From positions 3,410,001-3,474,000 of the forward strand of contig NZ_UGNX01000001.1 of the NCBI RefSeq assembly GCF_900452415.1: a stretch of 64,000 bases of DNA, read 5' to 3'. The DNA comes from Legionella cincinnatiensis (GTDB lineage Bacteria; Pseudomonadota; Gammaproteobacteria; Legionellales; Legionellaceae). Positions 1 through 8,378 of the stretch are shown piece by piece. A model generated the notes under the pieces. The model was not told where the DNA came from and searched no databases. It saw only the letters and a program-made list of their open reading frames with translations. Each line of letters begins with the position of its first letter. Positions within the stretch are counted from its first letter, which is position 1. The translations under genes were made by a program, and so were the position numbers.

Positions 1-2
1 GT

Positions 3-413
3 TGGGGGAATAGCTTTTTCTATGGCGCATTATTTGGAGCAACATTTACAACAGCATTCTTTTTACCGCCTGTTTATGTAGACTATTATTATTCTGTTCC
101 ATTATATTATTACCCTGGACCTTATAATTATACTATCCTCGTTAGCAACTACTCAGCCGTACCTGCGCCTCCGTTACGACCTGCACCACAAAAAGTGGAA
201 ACTTGGGTTCCAGCCAAAAATGGCTATATTCCAGTGAATGCAGTGCTCAATAACATTGTCAATAAAAAAGCAACTTATTATTGTCGTGTTAAGTTCCATG
301 GAAACATATCTTATGGAGTTCTGATTCCGAATGACGGTTGTTATGTGGAAGAACCTTCAGTAACCATGAGATTTTCAAAATATGATATTCTGGTTTCTTC
401 GATCGTGGGTTAA
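3..413 (+). CDS. DM9/DUF3421-repeat protein, 5' truncated by the window edge
   Basis: The reading frame is open from base 3, so the gene begins outside the window; the GTG at 195 is internal. The visible part starts with a hydrophobic, tyrosine- and proline-rich stretch and ends in one DM9-like unit, beginning WVPAKNGYIPVNAV and continuing YYCRVKFHG and GVLIPNDGCYV. DM9 (DUF3421) units occur in secreted lectin-like proteins and are scattered in bacteria. No function can be assigned. The partial length prevents a domain count. Confidence 0.7.
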   Translation, partial: WGNSFFYGALFGATFTTAFFLPPVYVDYYYSVPLYYYPGPYNYTILVSNYSAVPAPPLRPAPQKVETWVPAKNGYIPVNAVLNNIVNKKATYYCRVKFHGNISYGVLIPNDGCYVEEPSVTMRFSKYDILVSSIVG

Positions 414-481
414 GAAGAAAATTGTAAGTGCTTGTGTAAGTGTTTAAAATTTAGTCACCATCGCTTTCGCGGCGTTATTGC

Positions 482-527
482 GGAGGGTGACGCGCCCCTA
501 AACGTCACCTTCCGTGAAAACGGAAGG
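482..527. other. Two overlapping, mutually exclusive hairpins
   Basis: Bases 482-492 pair with 503-513 (11 bp, one G-T pair). Bases 508-515 pair perfectly with 520-527 around a GAAA tetraloop. The two stems share 508-513, so only one can form at a time. No T-run follows. This is the only structure seen in the 197-base gap between the convergent genes on either side. It may be a terminator region or a short palindromic repeat. Confidence 0.45.
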
Positions 528-610
528 TCTAGAAAATAACAAATCGTACTGCTTACGCAGAGGGGGAGCGCTCTTAAAACGCCGTGATTGATACAGCCAC
601 TTGATCTTGA

Positions 611-2410
611 TTAATTTCCAGCAAAAGAACACTTCGCGGTTTTTAACAATAATTGAGATAACTTGATGTATCCTTTTCTTTTTAAATGAGAAAAGCTATC
701 TACGATATCTTCTTGATCAAGAATATCATCCATTTCCAAAAGCAATACATTGGGCTTTTCTTTCGCAATATTTCTCATAATCTTATTAAGCAATTCAGTG
801 CGTTTAACAATTCTCTCGTTTTGTTCTTGGGTCATTAATGGCAATGGTATTTTTTCAGGAGGATTAATAAATAACAGTTTTACATGTTCTGGAAAAAGAC
901 CAATATACCAAAGTACGTTATTTTCAAATTGCTTTTCAGAAACATAGCCACGGTAATTTTTAAATACAAAATAAAAAATGAACTGATAGAGAATTTTTCG
1001 CCAACGGTCTCCGAACCAATCCAATGTAGCATTAACAATTTTTTCAATTCGTGGCCACGGAGAAAAACGATTATCAAGATTAAATCGTTTAATATCACGC
1101 ATCCCATTAATCATCATTGTTTTAATATGTTCTCCCAGCACTTGATTGTCCTGCTTGATCGTTTTCAAACTTTTCCAGAAAATATAACTGGATGTGACAG
1201 GGATTTTTTTGCTTTGGATCTTATAGTTCCCACTGTAATAATCGCTTTCAAGAAAATTAACGATCATATGGTACTCATTACTTTCTATGGCTTTTCGTGT
1301 TTTATCAAAACGTGTATCTTGCTTGCCCTCTAAATTTTCTCGTAAAAAATGTAAATTTGCATATTCAAAGAATGAGAATATTTCCTCATCTACGTGATAG
1401 TGTTCACTGAGAAGAAACGAAACGGCATTGGCAAGACATGGACCTCTGACTAAAACTTTTTTACTATTGGGAGTCGATTTTTTTTCGTCACTTTCTTGTT
1501 GCAAATTAATTGCAATAAAGTCCAGATTTATATCCACATTTTTTAGTTTAGAAATATTAAATGAAGGTTTTAATTCGGGATACATTGCTTTTAACCATTG
1601 ATACATCCTTGCTTCAACGCACATTCCTAGAATACGACATGAAAACACATAGTGAAATAAGGTATTATTTAAAATACAAACATACCCTACAACTCCATAA
1701 TCTCCGTACTTATCTTCCACCCGGATTTTAAAATTGCTCCCATTTTTTAATTCAAATAAAGTAAATAAATACTCATACTTAATTCGTGATCGCGTATAAT
1801 TCATCTGATTTGAACGGTTCACAAGCTCTATCACGCGTTCAATCTCATGATCATTGATGTCTAAAGGGATAAGCTGAATTTTGATATTGCATTCTTTCAA
1901 GAATGCGTGTTCATCATTATTTTTTTCAAGAAATGTTATTTTATTTTTCTCTTTCCTTTCTAGAATTTTATAATGTGCTAAGCGCTCGCGATTACTGTCA
2001 TTTTTCCCCCAATTACTTACATCTTCCTGCATAAATTGGTCGGCTAATTTAACTGCAATATTGGGGTTGTGAAAAAGGACCTCTCTTAGAACAAATTCAT
2101 TATCATCTACAAATAATACATTTTGTTCACGAAGTTGTGCTTGTTCTATAATTTTTTTTATTCGCAATCCTTTATCTTCAAAAGATATTTTAGGAAAAAT
2201 AAAGAATTCATAGATGCCTAACTGTTTGAGCATCTTTTCGGCTTTTCTTACATCGTTTTTGGAGCAAATAGAATGAACAATACCTCTATTTAACAAATAT
2301 TCAATTCTTGCAATCACATCTTGGTTTAAGATTACATCATCTTGATCTGCTAGTGTTCCTTTCCACAAGGTATCGTCTAAATCCCAGATGATTAATTTAA
2401 TTTCATTCAC
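611..2410 (-). CDS. FkbH-like HAD-superfamily (subfamily IIIC) phosphatase with extra C-terminal domain
   Basis: The N-terminal 110 residues are a HAD IIIC phosphatase. DLDDTLW at 10-16 carries the nucleophile and acid/base aspartates, CSKND at 49-53 is motif II, the lysine of KISFEDKG is near 74, and VDDN at 101-104 is motif IV. FkbH-type enzymes make glyceryl-ACP or related hydroxyacyl units for polyketide or surface-glycan pathways. The middle (about 170-320) resembles the GNAT-like half usual in FkbH proteins. The last 270 residues begin KKVLVRGPCLANAV and end with a D-rich segment followed by SHLKRKGY, which recalls SGNH hydrolases; that part is inferred. At 599 residues it is much longer than a simple FkbH (about 350). 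No acyl-carrier protein lies beside it here. Confidence 0.8.
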   Translation of the reverse strand: MNEIKLIIWDLDDTLWKGTLADQDDVILNQDVIARIEYLLNRGIVHSICSKNDVRKAEKMLKQLGIYEFFIFPKISFEDKGLRIKKIIEQAQLREQNVLFVDDNEFVLREVLFHNPNIAVKLADQFMQEDVSNWGKNDSNRERLAHYKILERKEKNKITFLEKNNDEHAFLKECNIKIQLIPLDINDHEIERVIELVNRSNQMNYTRSRIKYEYLFTLFELKNGSNFKIRVEDKYGDYGVVGYVCILNNTLFHYVFSCRILGMCVEARMYQWLKAMYPELKPSFNISKLKNVDINLDFIAINLQQESDEKKSTPNSKKVLVRGPCLANAVSFLLSEHYHVDEEIFSFFEYANLHFLRENLEGKQDTRFDKTRKAIESNEYHMIVNFLESDYYSGNYKIQSKKIPVTSSYIFWKSLKTIKQDNQVLGEHIKTMMINGMRDIKRFNLDNRFSPWPRIEKIVNATLDWFGDRWRKILYQFIFYFVFKNYRGYVSEKQFENNVLWYIGLFPEHVKLLFINPPEKIPLPLMTQEQNERIVKRTELLNKIMRNIAKEKPNVLLLEMDDILDQEDIVDSFSHLKRKGYIKLSQLLLKTAKCSFAGN

Positions 2411-2452
2411 AATAACTCATATTTAATAAAATGATGGATAAAAATTTTTATA

Positions 2453-2611
2453 CTAGGGTCTGTTGACAATTCGTCTTCCAAGACCCGACGTCCTGCGGCT
2501 TATCTGCGGGATCCAGTAATCTTGATGAAGTTTATTGCTCAAATACAGATCTTTCTGGATCCCGCAGATAAGCCGCAGGACGTCGAGAACTGAATTGCCA
2601 ACAAACCCTAG
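2453..2611. repeat. 159-bp palindromic intergenic element
   Basis: A perfect 31-bp inverted repeat (2486-2516 with 2555-2585) is nested inside outer arms (2453-2471 with 2593-2611) that match with two mismatches. The centre is a 38-base spacer. The outer-arm motif TGTTGACAATT recurs at 8108, 15467 and 48638, so the element belongs to a dispersed family. It has no coding capacity and resembles a MITE or REP-like element. The rest of the 542-base gap (2411-2952) is AT-rich and probably holds the LysR promoter; I see nothing else in it. Confidence 0.8.
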
Positions 2612-2952
2612 AATGGGTAACTCTTTCTTTAATACAAAACTAGAAACTTCAAGTCAATATATCCCTGATTTCTAGCGAGCCGCATTTTGTATCACATTTA
2701 AAAATGGAATGCAAAATTGCTTACATATTATTGGCTTATATTATTTGCATCAAAAGTATTTTAGTAGTAATTTTGTGATTGATATGCATGAGCTCTACCA
2801 CAAGGCTAATTTTTCTATCATGAGAGAATGCGAAATGTTTCGTTTGTAACATATTCATAAAGTTGCAATTTTTTTAGCTAATATTATTAATAAGAATGAA
2901 TTATAGCAGTAAGCAAGGTAATCTCTTAAGAGAGAAAAACCAGGAGGCTTAA

Positions 2953-3906
2953 ATGAACATAGTCGATATGAAAACATTTCTTGCTGTTGTTGAATATCAT
3001 TCAACATCCTTAGCATCAAAACACATGTATGCCTCTCAGCCTACTATAAGCAGGCGTATTAAAAAATTAGAGCAGGAGTTAGGGAGTCAGCTCTTTGTAA
3101 ATACTACCTATGGAGTGGAGTTGACTCAGAAAGGAAAGGCTTTTCTTCCCTATATTCGCCAAATACTTGGTATTTATAATGAAATGATGAAAGCGGAGCA
3201 TAATGATCGCAAAAGCCGGCCTAAATTAACGATTAATGTAGGACTTAATCCTTATGTTTCTCTCTCCGTATTTGCCGAATTTATCAATTATATGCTTGCA
3301 CTGAAAACAAATTATTTTATTATTAATAAAATAATTCCGGGCAAAGATCTGAATACAAGTCTGTCAGGTGGAAATTATGACCTTTTCATTTTACCTTATA
3401 CAGGAAATTGTCCTGCGAATATAACTTCTATACCTCTATGGAAAGAAAGGGTTTTACCTGTTGTATCTATTACTCATCCTCTAGCGAAACGTAACACTCC
3501 TATTTCGATAACTGAATTGGCAGAATACGATGCGGTCTTAACAACGAATGACAGTATATTGCGCCAAAAATTTAACGTGTTGGTCGCACAAAAAGGTATT
3601 TCACCTAAAATTATCGCTGAGGTAAATACGGTATATAATTGTATCCAGACAGTCGAACATGGGCAGAGTTGGTGTTTGATTTATGAAAGATTACTTGATG
3701 ATAAATTAGCTGTAGTTGAACTCAGCGATTTTACTATAGATATTGAGTTTCATGCTTTTTATTTAAAAAAACGCAGCGAAGAACGCCTGATTTGGGAGTT
3801 TGTTGAATATCTTCGACAATGGCTCAGCCAATCATCGGATCTCAGTGACCTTCTTATCAAAACAAAAAGTTTATCTATTCAAGGTCAGGATCATAGTAAT
3901 AAATAG
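2953..3906 (+). CDS. LysR-family transcriptional regulator
   Basis: A classic LysR winged helix-turn-helix fills residues 1-60 (ASQPTISRRIKKLEQELG and LFVNTTYGVELTQKG). A periplasmic-binding-like effector domain follows at about 90-300. The length of 317 is normal for the family. The start is well fixed by CAGGAGG at about 8 bases upstream. The gene is divergent from the FkbH-like gene across the palindromic element, and convergent with argF. The target genes and co-inducer cannot be read from the sequence. Confidence 0.93.
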   Translation: MNIVDMKTFLAVVEYHSTSLASKHMYASQPTISRRIKKLEQELGSQLFVNTTYGVELTQKGKAFLPYIRQILGIYNEMMKAEHNDRKSRPKLTINVGLNPYVSLSVFAEFINYMLALKTNYFIINKIIPGKDLNTSLSGGNYDLFILPYTGNCPANITSIPLWKERVLPVVSITHPLAKRNTPISITELAEYDAVLTTNDSILRQKFNVLVAQKGISPKIIAEVNTVYNCIQTVEHGQSWCLIYERLLDDKLAVVELSDFTIDIEFHAFYLKKRSEERLIWEFVEYLRQWLSQSSDLSDLLIKTKSLSIQGQDHSNK

Positions 3907-4022
3907 CTTAATCATCAAAAAGGATCTTGAAAACGATTGAATTTAAAAAGGTGCAACAAACCTCTTACTCTGAGTGGGTTACGAACAGAATGGAATCATA
4001 ACTCAACTCAGGAAGATAATAT

Positions 4023-5096
4023 TCATAAATTTAAAAATAGCAGCAATGCTTTTTGCACATGCAGCCTGTTTTCACTTTGAGTAAAGATTATTGACGCAGG
4101 ACTGTCTGGCAAAGTTTCAGAAACTTCTTTTCCTCGCTCCATGGGCATACAATGCATAAATACTGCTTCTGACTTCGCATAAGACATTAAAGATTCATTG
4201 ACCTGGAATCCTTGAAATACTTGACTATTATCCAGTGCTTCAAAGCCCATACTGGCCCATACATCAGTATATACTGCATCAGCATTTTTAACGGCCATTT
4301 CAGGTTTTGAAAAACTATAAATCATGCCGTTTTTAATACTATGTGCTTGTTCTATAATTGCACTATTAGGTTGGCGAGATTCAGGGCAACAATAATTAAT
4401 TGTTATCCCTAATTGAGGTGCAAGCAACATCAAACTATGAAGAATATTATTCCCATCCCCAACATAAGCAACAGTAAGACCATCAAGTGAACCAAAATGC
4501 TCCCAGAGACTTAATAAATCAGCGAGAATCTGACATGGATGATGTAAAGCTGAAAGACCATTGATTACAGGTACTTTTGCATGAACAGCCATTTCTTGCA
4601 AAATCTCATCAGCATGAGTTCTCATCATAATAAAATCAGTATAACCATTTAGAACTCTTGCCATATCTGCTGGAGTTTCTTGTTTTCTGGTATTACCTAA
4701 ACTTTCAATAGCAATTCCTCCCATACTTTGAATCGCCATTGCAAAACTTAATCGGGTTCTAAAAGAGGGTTTTTCAAAAATCATGGCCAGGCTTTTACTG
4801 GCTAAAGCCTGGCAATAAAAGGAAGGAGTTTGTTTCAGTGCTTTGGCCTTCTCTAAAATACGTTTCAATTCTTCTGTGCTTAATTCTGTTCCAGTAAGGA
4901 AATGCTTGATTTTTTTCATAGATGATGCATCACCTACTCCAGTGGGATCGGTGGTAAATGTGTGTTGGGCCCCTACTTCAAGATCAAAAATCGCCTGTTG
5001 TAAATTAATCACGAAAGTATTGGTTGTTACTTCGCTAATAGTTTGCGAATGATTGTCTTCTACTATAGTGTGATTCACTGGAATAGTAAGGGACAT
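4023..5096 (-). CDS. argF: Ornithine carbamoyltransferase with N-terminal extension
   Basis: Transfers carbamoyl from carbamoyl phosphate to ornithine to give citrulline. Visible motifs are the carbamoyl-phosphate loop FEKPSFRTR (about 108-115), HHPCQ (185-189), the ornithine-side DVWASMG (278-284) and HCMPMERG (315-322). The loop has SFRTR where classical OTCases have STRTR, so a related transcarbamylase specificity is possible. The first 59 residues precede the usual family start (MKKIKHFL at Met60). Even so, the first ATG has a strong GAGGAGG about 5 bases upstream, whereas Met60 has only a poorly spaced GGAG, so the extension looks real. It lies 78 bp downstream of the binding-lipoprotein gene and is probably cotranscribed with it. 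Confidence 0.9.
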   Translation of the reverse strand: MSLTIPVNHTIVEDNHSQTISEVTTNTFVINLQQAIFDLEVGAQHTFTTDPTGVGDASSMKKIKHFLTGTELSTEELKRILEKAKALKQTPSFYCQALASKSLAMIFEKPSFRTRLSFAMAIQSMGGIAIESLGNTRKQETPADMARVLNGYTDFIMMRTHADEILQEMAVHAKVPVINGLSALHHPCQILADLLSLWEHFGSLDGLTVAYVGDGNNILHSLMLLAPQLGITINYCCPESRQPNSAIIEQAHSIKNGMIYSFSKPEMAVKNADAVYTDVWASMGFEALDNSQVFQGFQVNESLMSYAKSEAVFMHCMPMERGKEVSETLPDSPASIIFTQSENRLHVQKALLLFLNL

Positions 5097-5174
5097 TTTA
5101 ACCTCCTCGATTAAATCAGTAAATAAACATTGTTTCTATGGTCTTAGGCTATAACGATTTTTTTAATTCATTCG

Positions 5175-5906
5175 TTATGAATCCTTTAACCAGATAGTTT
5201 CTAGTTTTTGGATTGAGCCATCTGCTTTAAGTTTTTGTAGCGCTTTATTAATCTTTGTTGTTAGTGGAGAACCTTTTTTGACCGCCAAAGCGTAGCCATA
5301 ATCTGCTTTAGCAATTAAGGAATAAGATAATTCTGTATACTTTTTGCTAAAGATCTTACCCTGAACCCCATCCATTAAAACAACATCGACACGACCTGAA
5401 ATTAATGATTCAATCGCCTGATTGTTATTATCCAATACTGTAGTTTCAACCTGAGGAAAAGTTTCTCGCAACCAGATCTCCATAATACTGCCCAGTTGGA
5501 CCGCTACTTTTTTTCCTTTAAGTTGGTTTTGAGTTATGACTGGTTGATTTGAACGATACACAGAAGCTATACCATCAAAATAATAAGGTTCAGAAAAGTC
5601 AAAATTGTTTTTTCTAGCTTCGGTAATAGTGATTGTAGCTATAGCAATATCATCTTGACCAGAGCTTATTGCAGGTAGAACCGTACTAAATTGCATGTTA
5701 TCAAAAACAGCCTCTTTCCCAAGTTCTTTAGCAATAAGTTTTGCCAAATCAATGTCGAAACCTTTAATTTCTCCATGTTCACTATATTCAAAAGGTGGAT
5801 ATACTGCTGATGTAACAAAATGCAGATATTTTTCTTTTTTATTTGAACTACATGAAGATAAAAAAAATATAAACAGGAGCAATGCTAAATTAACAAACTT
5901 ACCCAT
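5175..5906 (-). CDS. Amino-acid ABC transporter substrate-binding lipoprotein (SBP family 3)
   Basis: Periplasmic binding protein of the family that includes arginine/lysine/glutamine receptors. YPPFEYSEHGEIKGFDIDLA is the typical first block, and the domain runs to the C terminus. The longest frame starts at 5933, but Met10 (ATG at 5904-5906) gives a clean lipoprotein signal peptide ending in the lipobox LSSC. The mapped promoter would also start transcription near 5933, so 5906 is preferred. No permease or ATPase gene is beside it. Pairing with argF suggests an arginine or ornithine ligand (inference). Confidence 0.88.
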   Translation of the reverse strand: MGKFVNLALLLFIFFLSSCSSNKKEKYLHFVTSAVYPPFEYSEHGEIKGFDIDLAKLIAKELGKEAVFDNMQFSTVLPAISSGQDDIAIATITITEARKNNFDFSEPYYFDGIASVYRSNQPVITQNQLKGKKVAVQLGSIMEIWLRETFPQVETTVLDNNNQAIESLISGRVDVVLMDGVQGKIFSKKYTELSYSLIAKADYGYALAVKKGSPLTTKINKALQKLKADGSIQKLETIWLKDS

Positions 5907-5927
5907 ATGAATACCAATCCAAAATTT

Positions 5928-5987
5928 ATTCATTTTATGAATATAAATTATTTGATTTTTATTGTCAATAAAATGAATATAATTTCA
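5928..5987 (-). promoter_or_regulatory. Promoter of the binding-protein/argF operon with ArgR-like palindromes
   Basis: Read on the minus strand, TTGACA (5963-5968) and TATATT (5940-5945) are separated by exactly 17 bases, predicting a start near 5933. A palindrome ATTCATTTTATGAAT (5928-5942) overlaps the -10 and start. TGAATATAATTTCA (5974-5987), just upstream of the -35, matches 10 of 14 bases of the core ARG box TGAATAATTATTCA. The centres are about 45 bp apart, not the usual 21, so ArgR control is plausible rather than shown. Confidence 0.5.
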
Positions 5988-6046
5988 ATTTATTGATTGA
6001 GCTTTCAATAGCAAATCAGATAATCTCTTGCGCTTGATGTTCAATA

Positions 6047-6076
6047 TTGACAATAAAAATATAAATTTTGTTAATT
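6047..6076 (+). promoter_or_regulatory. Candidate promoter for the 118-residue protein gene
   Basis: TTGACA at 6047-6052 is followed 18 bases later by TTAATT (6071-6076), a weak -10. It lies about 75 bases upstream of the ATG at 6151 and is divergent from the binding-protein promoter. Confidence 0.35.
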
Positions 6077-6150
6077 TTGAAATAAACATTTGCATTCCAC
6101 TCAAATTTTAGATTAATCTAAAGGAGACTCATACGGAAAAGGAGATTGCT

Positions 6151-6507
6151 ATGACCAAGAAAGCTGCAAATACTCGCCAAAAAAATGGAGCTCATACAAC
6201 AAACCACCCTTACTCCAATAAGGACCATCAACTTTTTTTTAATCAACACTCCTCCCATTCATCAGGAATAAAGAAAACAAGAAAAACAAAAAAAGAACAA
6301 CATCCCACCCAAGAAATAAAATTGGAAACACCTACTGAACTTTTATTAGCTGGTATTTTAGAAGAGTTAAAAACTCAGAATATGATTGAACTCGTAAAAC
6401 TACAGGCTCAGCAACAACAAGAGCAAGAGGAATTAGAAGCTGCTGAAAAAATGAAAGAAGAAGATAATGCTCGCTTCGAAGAAATCCGAAATTCAATGTA
6501 TATTTGA
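6151..6507 (+). CDS. Hypothetical charged protein with C-terminal coiled coil
   Basis: I do not recognise a family. The first half (1-60) is basic and rich in Lys, His, Asn and Gln, and looks disordered. Residues 62-112 form a likely amphipathic helix or coiled coil rich in Gln and Glu (run QQQQEQEELEAAEKMKEED). There is no signal peptide or membrane segment. The start is supported by AAAAGGAG about 6 bases upstream. It is monocistronic and is followed by an 11-bp hairpin. Confidence 0.7.
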   Translation: MTKKAANTRQKNGAHTTNHPYSNKDHQLFFNQHSSHSSGIKKTRKTKKEQHPTQEIKLETPTELLLAGILEELKTQNMIELVKLQAQQQQEQEELEAAEKMKEEDNARFEEIRNSMYI

Positions 6508-6523
6508 TTGAACCAGGAAAAAA

Positions 6524-6560
6524 CAGATGGGTTCATAGTAAACATAGTAGAACCCATCTG
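6524..6560 (+). terminator. Hairpin after the 118-residue protein gene
   Basis: CAGATGGGTTC (6524-6534) pairs perfectly with GAACCCATCTG (6550-6560) over a 15-base loop, 17 bases after the stop codon. No good T-run follows on the plus strand, so it may be a weak terminator or a 3'-end stabiliser. Confidence 0.5.
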
Positions 6561-6672
6561 CTTAATATCCCTTTCTTCTAAACCAATTAATAGAGAATCT
6601 GTTAGTTGGTTTGCAGATGCTAAAGCAAGGCAATTTCAGGGTTCCCGCTGCAAAATGAGCTACTCACCAAAC

Positions 6673-6837
6673 TCAGGATAAACGTTCAATCAAAGCAATA
6701 TATCTGGGATCTTTTTGCATTTTTTCTACGGTACGTTGATAAACATGAATATCTTCTGTTGGCACAGGTATTTTTTCAGCATATTCAAATAAAAGCTCTG
6801 CCAACTGATTTGTAAAATTTTGGTAGTTAAACTTCAT
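6673..6837 (-). CDS. Small hypothetical protein (54 residues)
   Basis: An ATG at 6835-6837 opens a 54-codon frame ending in TGA at 6673-6675. The protein starts MKFNYQNFTNQLAELLFEYA and ends DPRYIALIERLS, with a balanced composition and a predicted helix-loop-helix. It is the only convincing coding signal in the 506-base gap between the 6151 and 7053 genes. The ribosome-binding site is weak (GAAG). Family unknown; conservation in relatives would decide. Confidence 0.5.
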   Translation of the reverse strand: MKFNYQNFTNQLAELLFEYAEKIPVPTEDIHVYQRTVEKMQKDPRYIALIERLS

Positions 6838-7052
6838 TACTTCATAATGCAATTGTATCTAATAATAACAATTTCCTGTAACAGAATTTCTTATTACTTG
6901 GCAATTGCAGCAAATGCTGACGCCTTATCTCATAACAATCATTAAATCAATTGAATATGAAGATACGGAAAATTATTTTTCTTGAACGATTTTTCTAGAC
7001 AGGCGGATAGATTTTGTTTTTAATGTCAGACTCAATTCAGGATGAGAAAAAT

Positions 7053-8072
7053 ATGTATTTTACAAGGATCTTTTTTTTAATTGTATTTTTATTTATTGGT
7101 ACAATACGAGAAACCCAAGCAGAAGAAACGGATCAATTTACCCTTCCCCCCAATGAATTACAGGATATTGGCCCAATTACAAGTAGCAGACTTTACGACG
7201 TTATTAAACAAGTTATCGCTCAAACTAACTCAGAAATTCAAATGCTTCTACCAAGAGCTCAGCGTAGTCGGCATGCAGCATCTCAATTGGCATTGCGCCA
7301 GAATGGAACCTATCTCGCAGATTTAGTCTACAAGCATACTGGTCCAGGTTTTCCACGTTGGTTACGCCGTATTCCTAAAGAATCAAAACCCATATTCTAT
7401 AAAGAAGCCCTACCCTGGAAAACTGTTTATTGGCTCGTTTTTTCCCAGTCTCCTTTATTTGTAATTGGGCTTGCGCCGACGATTAATATGTATGGTTATT
7501 ATTTCGGTACTGACAAGCTAGGTCATTTTTTCATGATGGGCCATACCTACTACAAAATTTATATGTATTACCTGGACCATGGAAAATCTGCCCAAAAAGC
7601 TCATGCAGCTGTTGTTTTATATGGCCAAATCCTTGAACAAACTTATCTTGGGACCTTGATCAACGGTGTTTATTCCAATGCAGACTTAGCAGGAAATTAC
7701 GCGGGCTGGAAATTTTATATGAATCTAGCACAAAGCGTGAAAATTGGGGAGCGTACTCTTCCCCCCATTTTAGTTTTAAATGAAGGTCAATGGGAATTTT
7801 CCAAACATGTCAACAGAGAAACCCTGCTTAAGCCTTATCTCTCAGATAATTTAAATGAAGCCTTCAATCCTTGTCGTTACTCTTTTATGCGAGGCCAAAT
7901 CCGTAGACAGGTAAAAAAACGATGTGACGATTGGATAAAACGTCAGGGGCTCACACAACAAATTGTTCAAGCAAAACTTGAAGAAACCAGCCGTTGGCAT
8001 GGAGAAAACTATGGCCACTGGCTTCCTGTGGACAATGCCGTAACACTCGATGCTTGCTTTGGAGGTCAATAA
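7053..8072 (+). CDS. Secreted DUF2279-like protein of unknown function
   Basis: The frame is open from a TTG at 7014 and an ATG at 7023, but the ATG at 7053 gives a standard signal peptide (hydrophobic FFLIVFLFIG, likely cleavage after TQA) with AGGATGAG upstream. The mature protein contains GTDKLGHFFMMGHTYY at mid-length. A DKLGH motif of this kind is typical of the DUF2279 family of envelope proteins. Two hydrophobic patches flank it, so it may be membrane-associated. It is monocistronic. No activity is known to me. Confidence 0.7.
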   Translation: MYFTRIFFLIVFLFIGTIRETQAEETDQFTLPPNELQDIGPITSSRLYDVIKQVIAQTNSEIQMLLPRAQRSRHAASQLALRQNGTYLADLVYKHTGPGFPRWLRRIPKESKPIFYKEALPWKTVYWLVFSQSPLFVIGLAPTINMYGYYFGTDKLGHFFMMGHTYYKIYMYYLDHGKSAQKAHAAVVLYGQILEQTYLGTLINGVYSNADLAGNYAGWKFYMNLAQSVKIGERTLPPILVLNEGQWEFSKHVNRETLLKPYLSDNLNEAFNPCRYSFMRGQIRRQVKKRCDDWIKRQGLTQQIVQAKLEETSRWHGENYGHWLPVDNAVTLDACFGGQ

Positions 8073-8102
8073 AAATCAAAAAGTAACATAAAAAACATAA
8101 AA

Positions 8103-8159
8103 CAGTCTGTTGACAATTGATTCCTTCAGAGATAGGAACGAATTGTCAGCAAAGCCTAG
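8103..8159. repeat. Short palindromic element related to the 2453-2611 repeat
   Basis: It starts with the same TCTGTTGACAATT and ends with AATTGTCAGCAAAGCCTAG, which is the imperfect inverted complement. A small inner palindrome (TTCCT/AGGAA) fills the centre. It looks like a deleted copy of the element at 2453-2611. Confidence 0.6.
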
Positions 8160-8378
8160 TTGAGTTCGTGACGAACAAGATAATGTATTGAAGATGACGG
8201 ATTTTTAATTTGTCTTGTGAAGAACAGTAGTGATCACTACGATGAACAAAAAATTCGGCAACTTCAATTCCCTTGGTTTGCATAGCACTCCACTGTCTTT
8301 TCTAAATTAAGAAGACTCACAAAATTTTCGATGGAAAGCTTCTTAGTTCGTGAGATTAATTTTCAGGAGAAATACTGT

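Noticed and set aside
884..1333. 149-codon plus-strand frame opposite the FkbH-like gene
   Set aside because: The minus-strand frame has clear HAD motifs and full length; the plus frame is a shadow of it.
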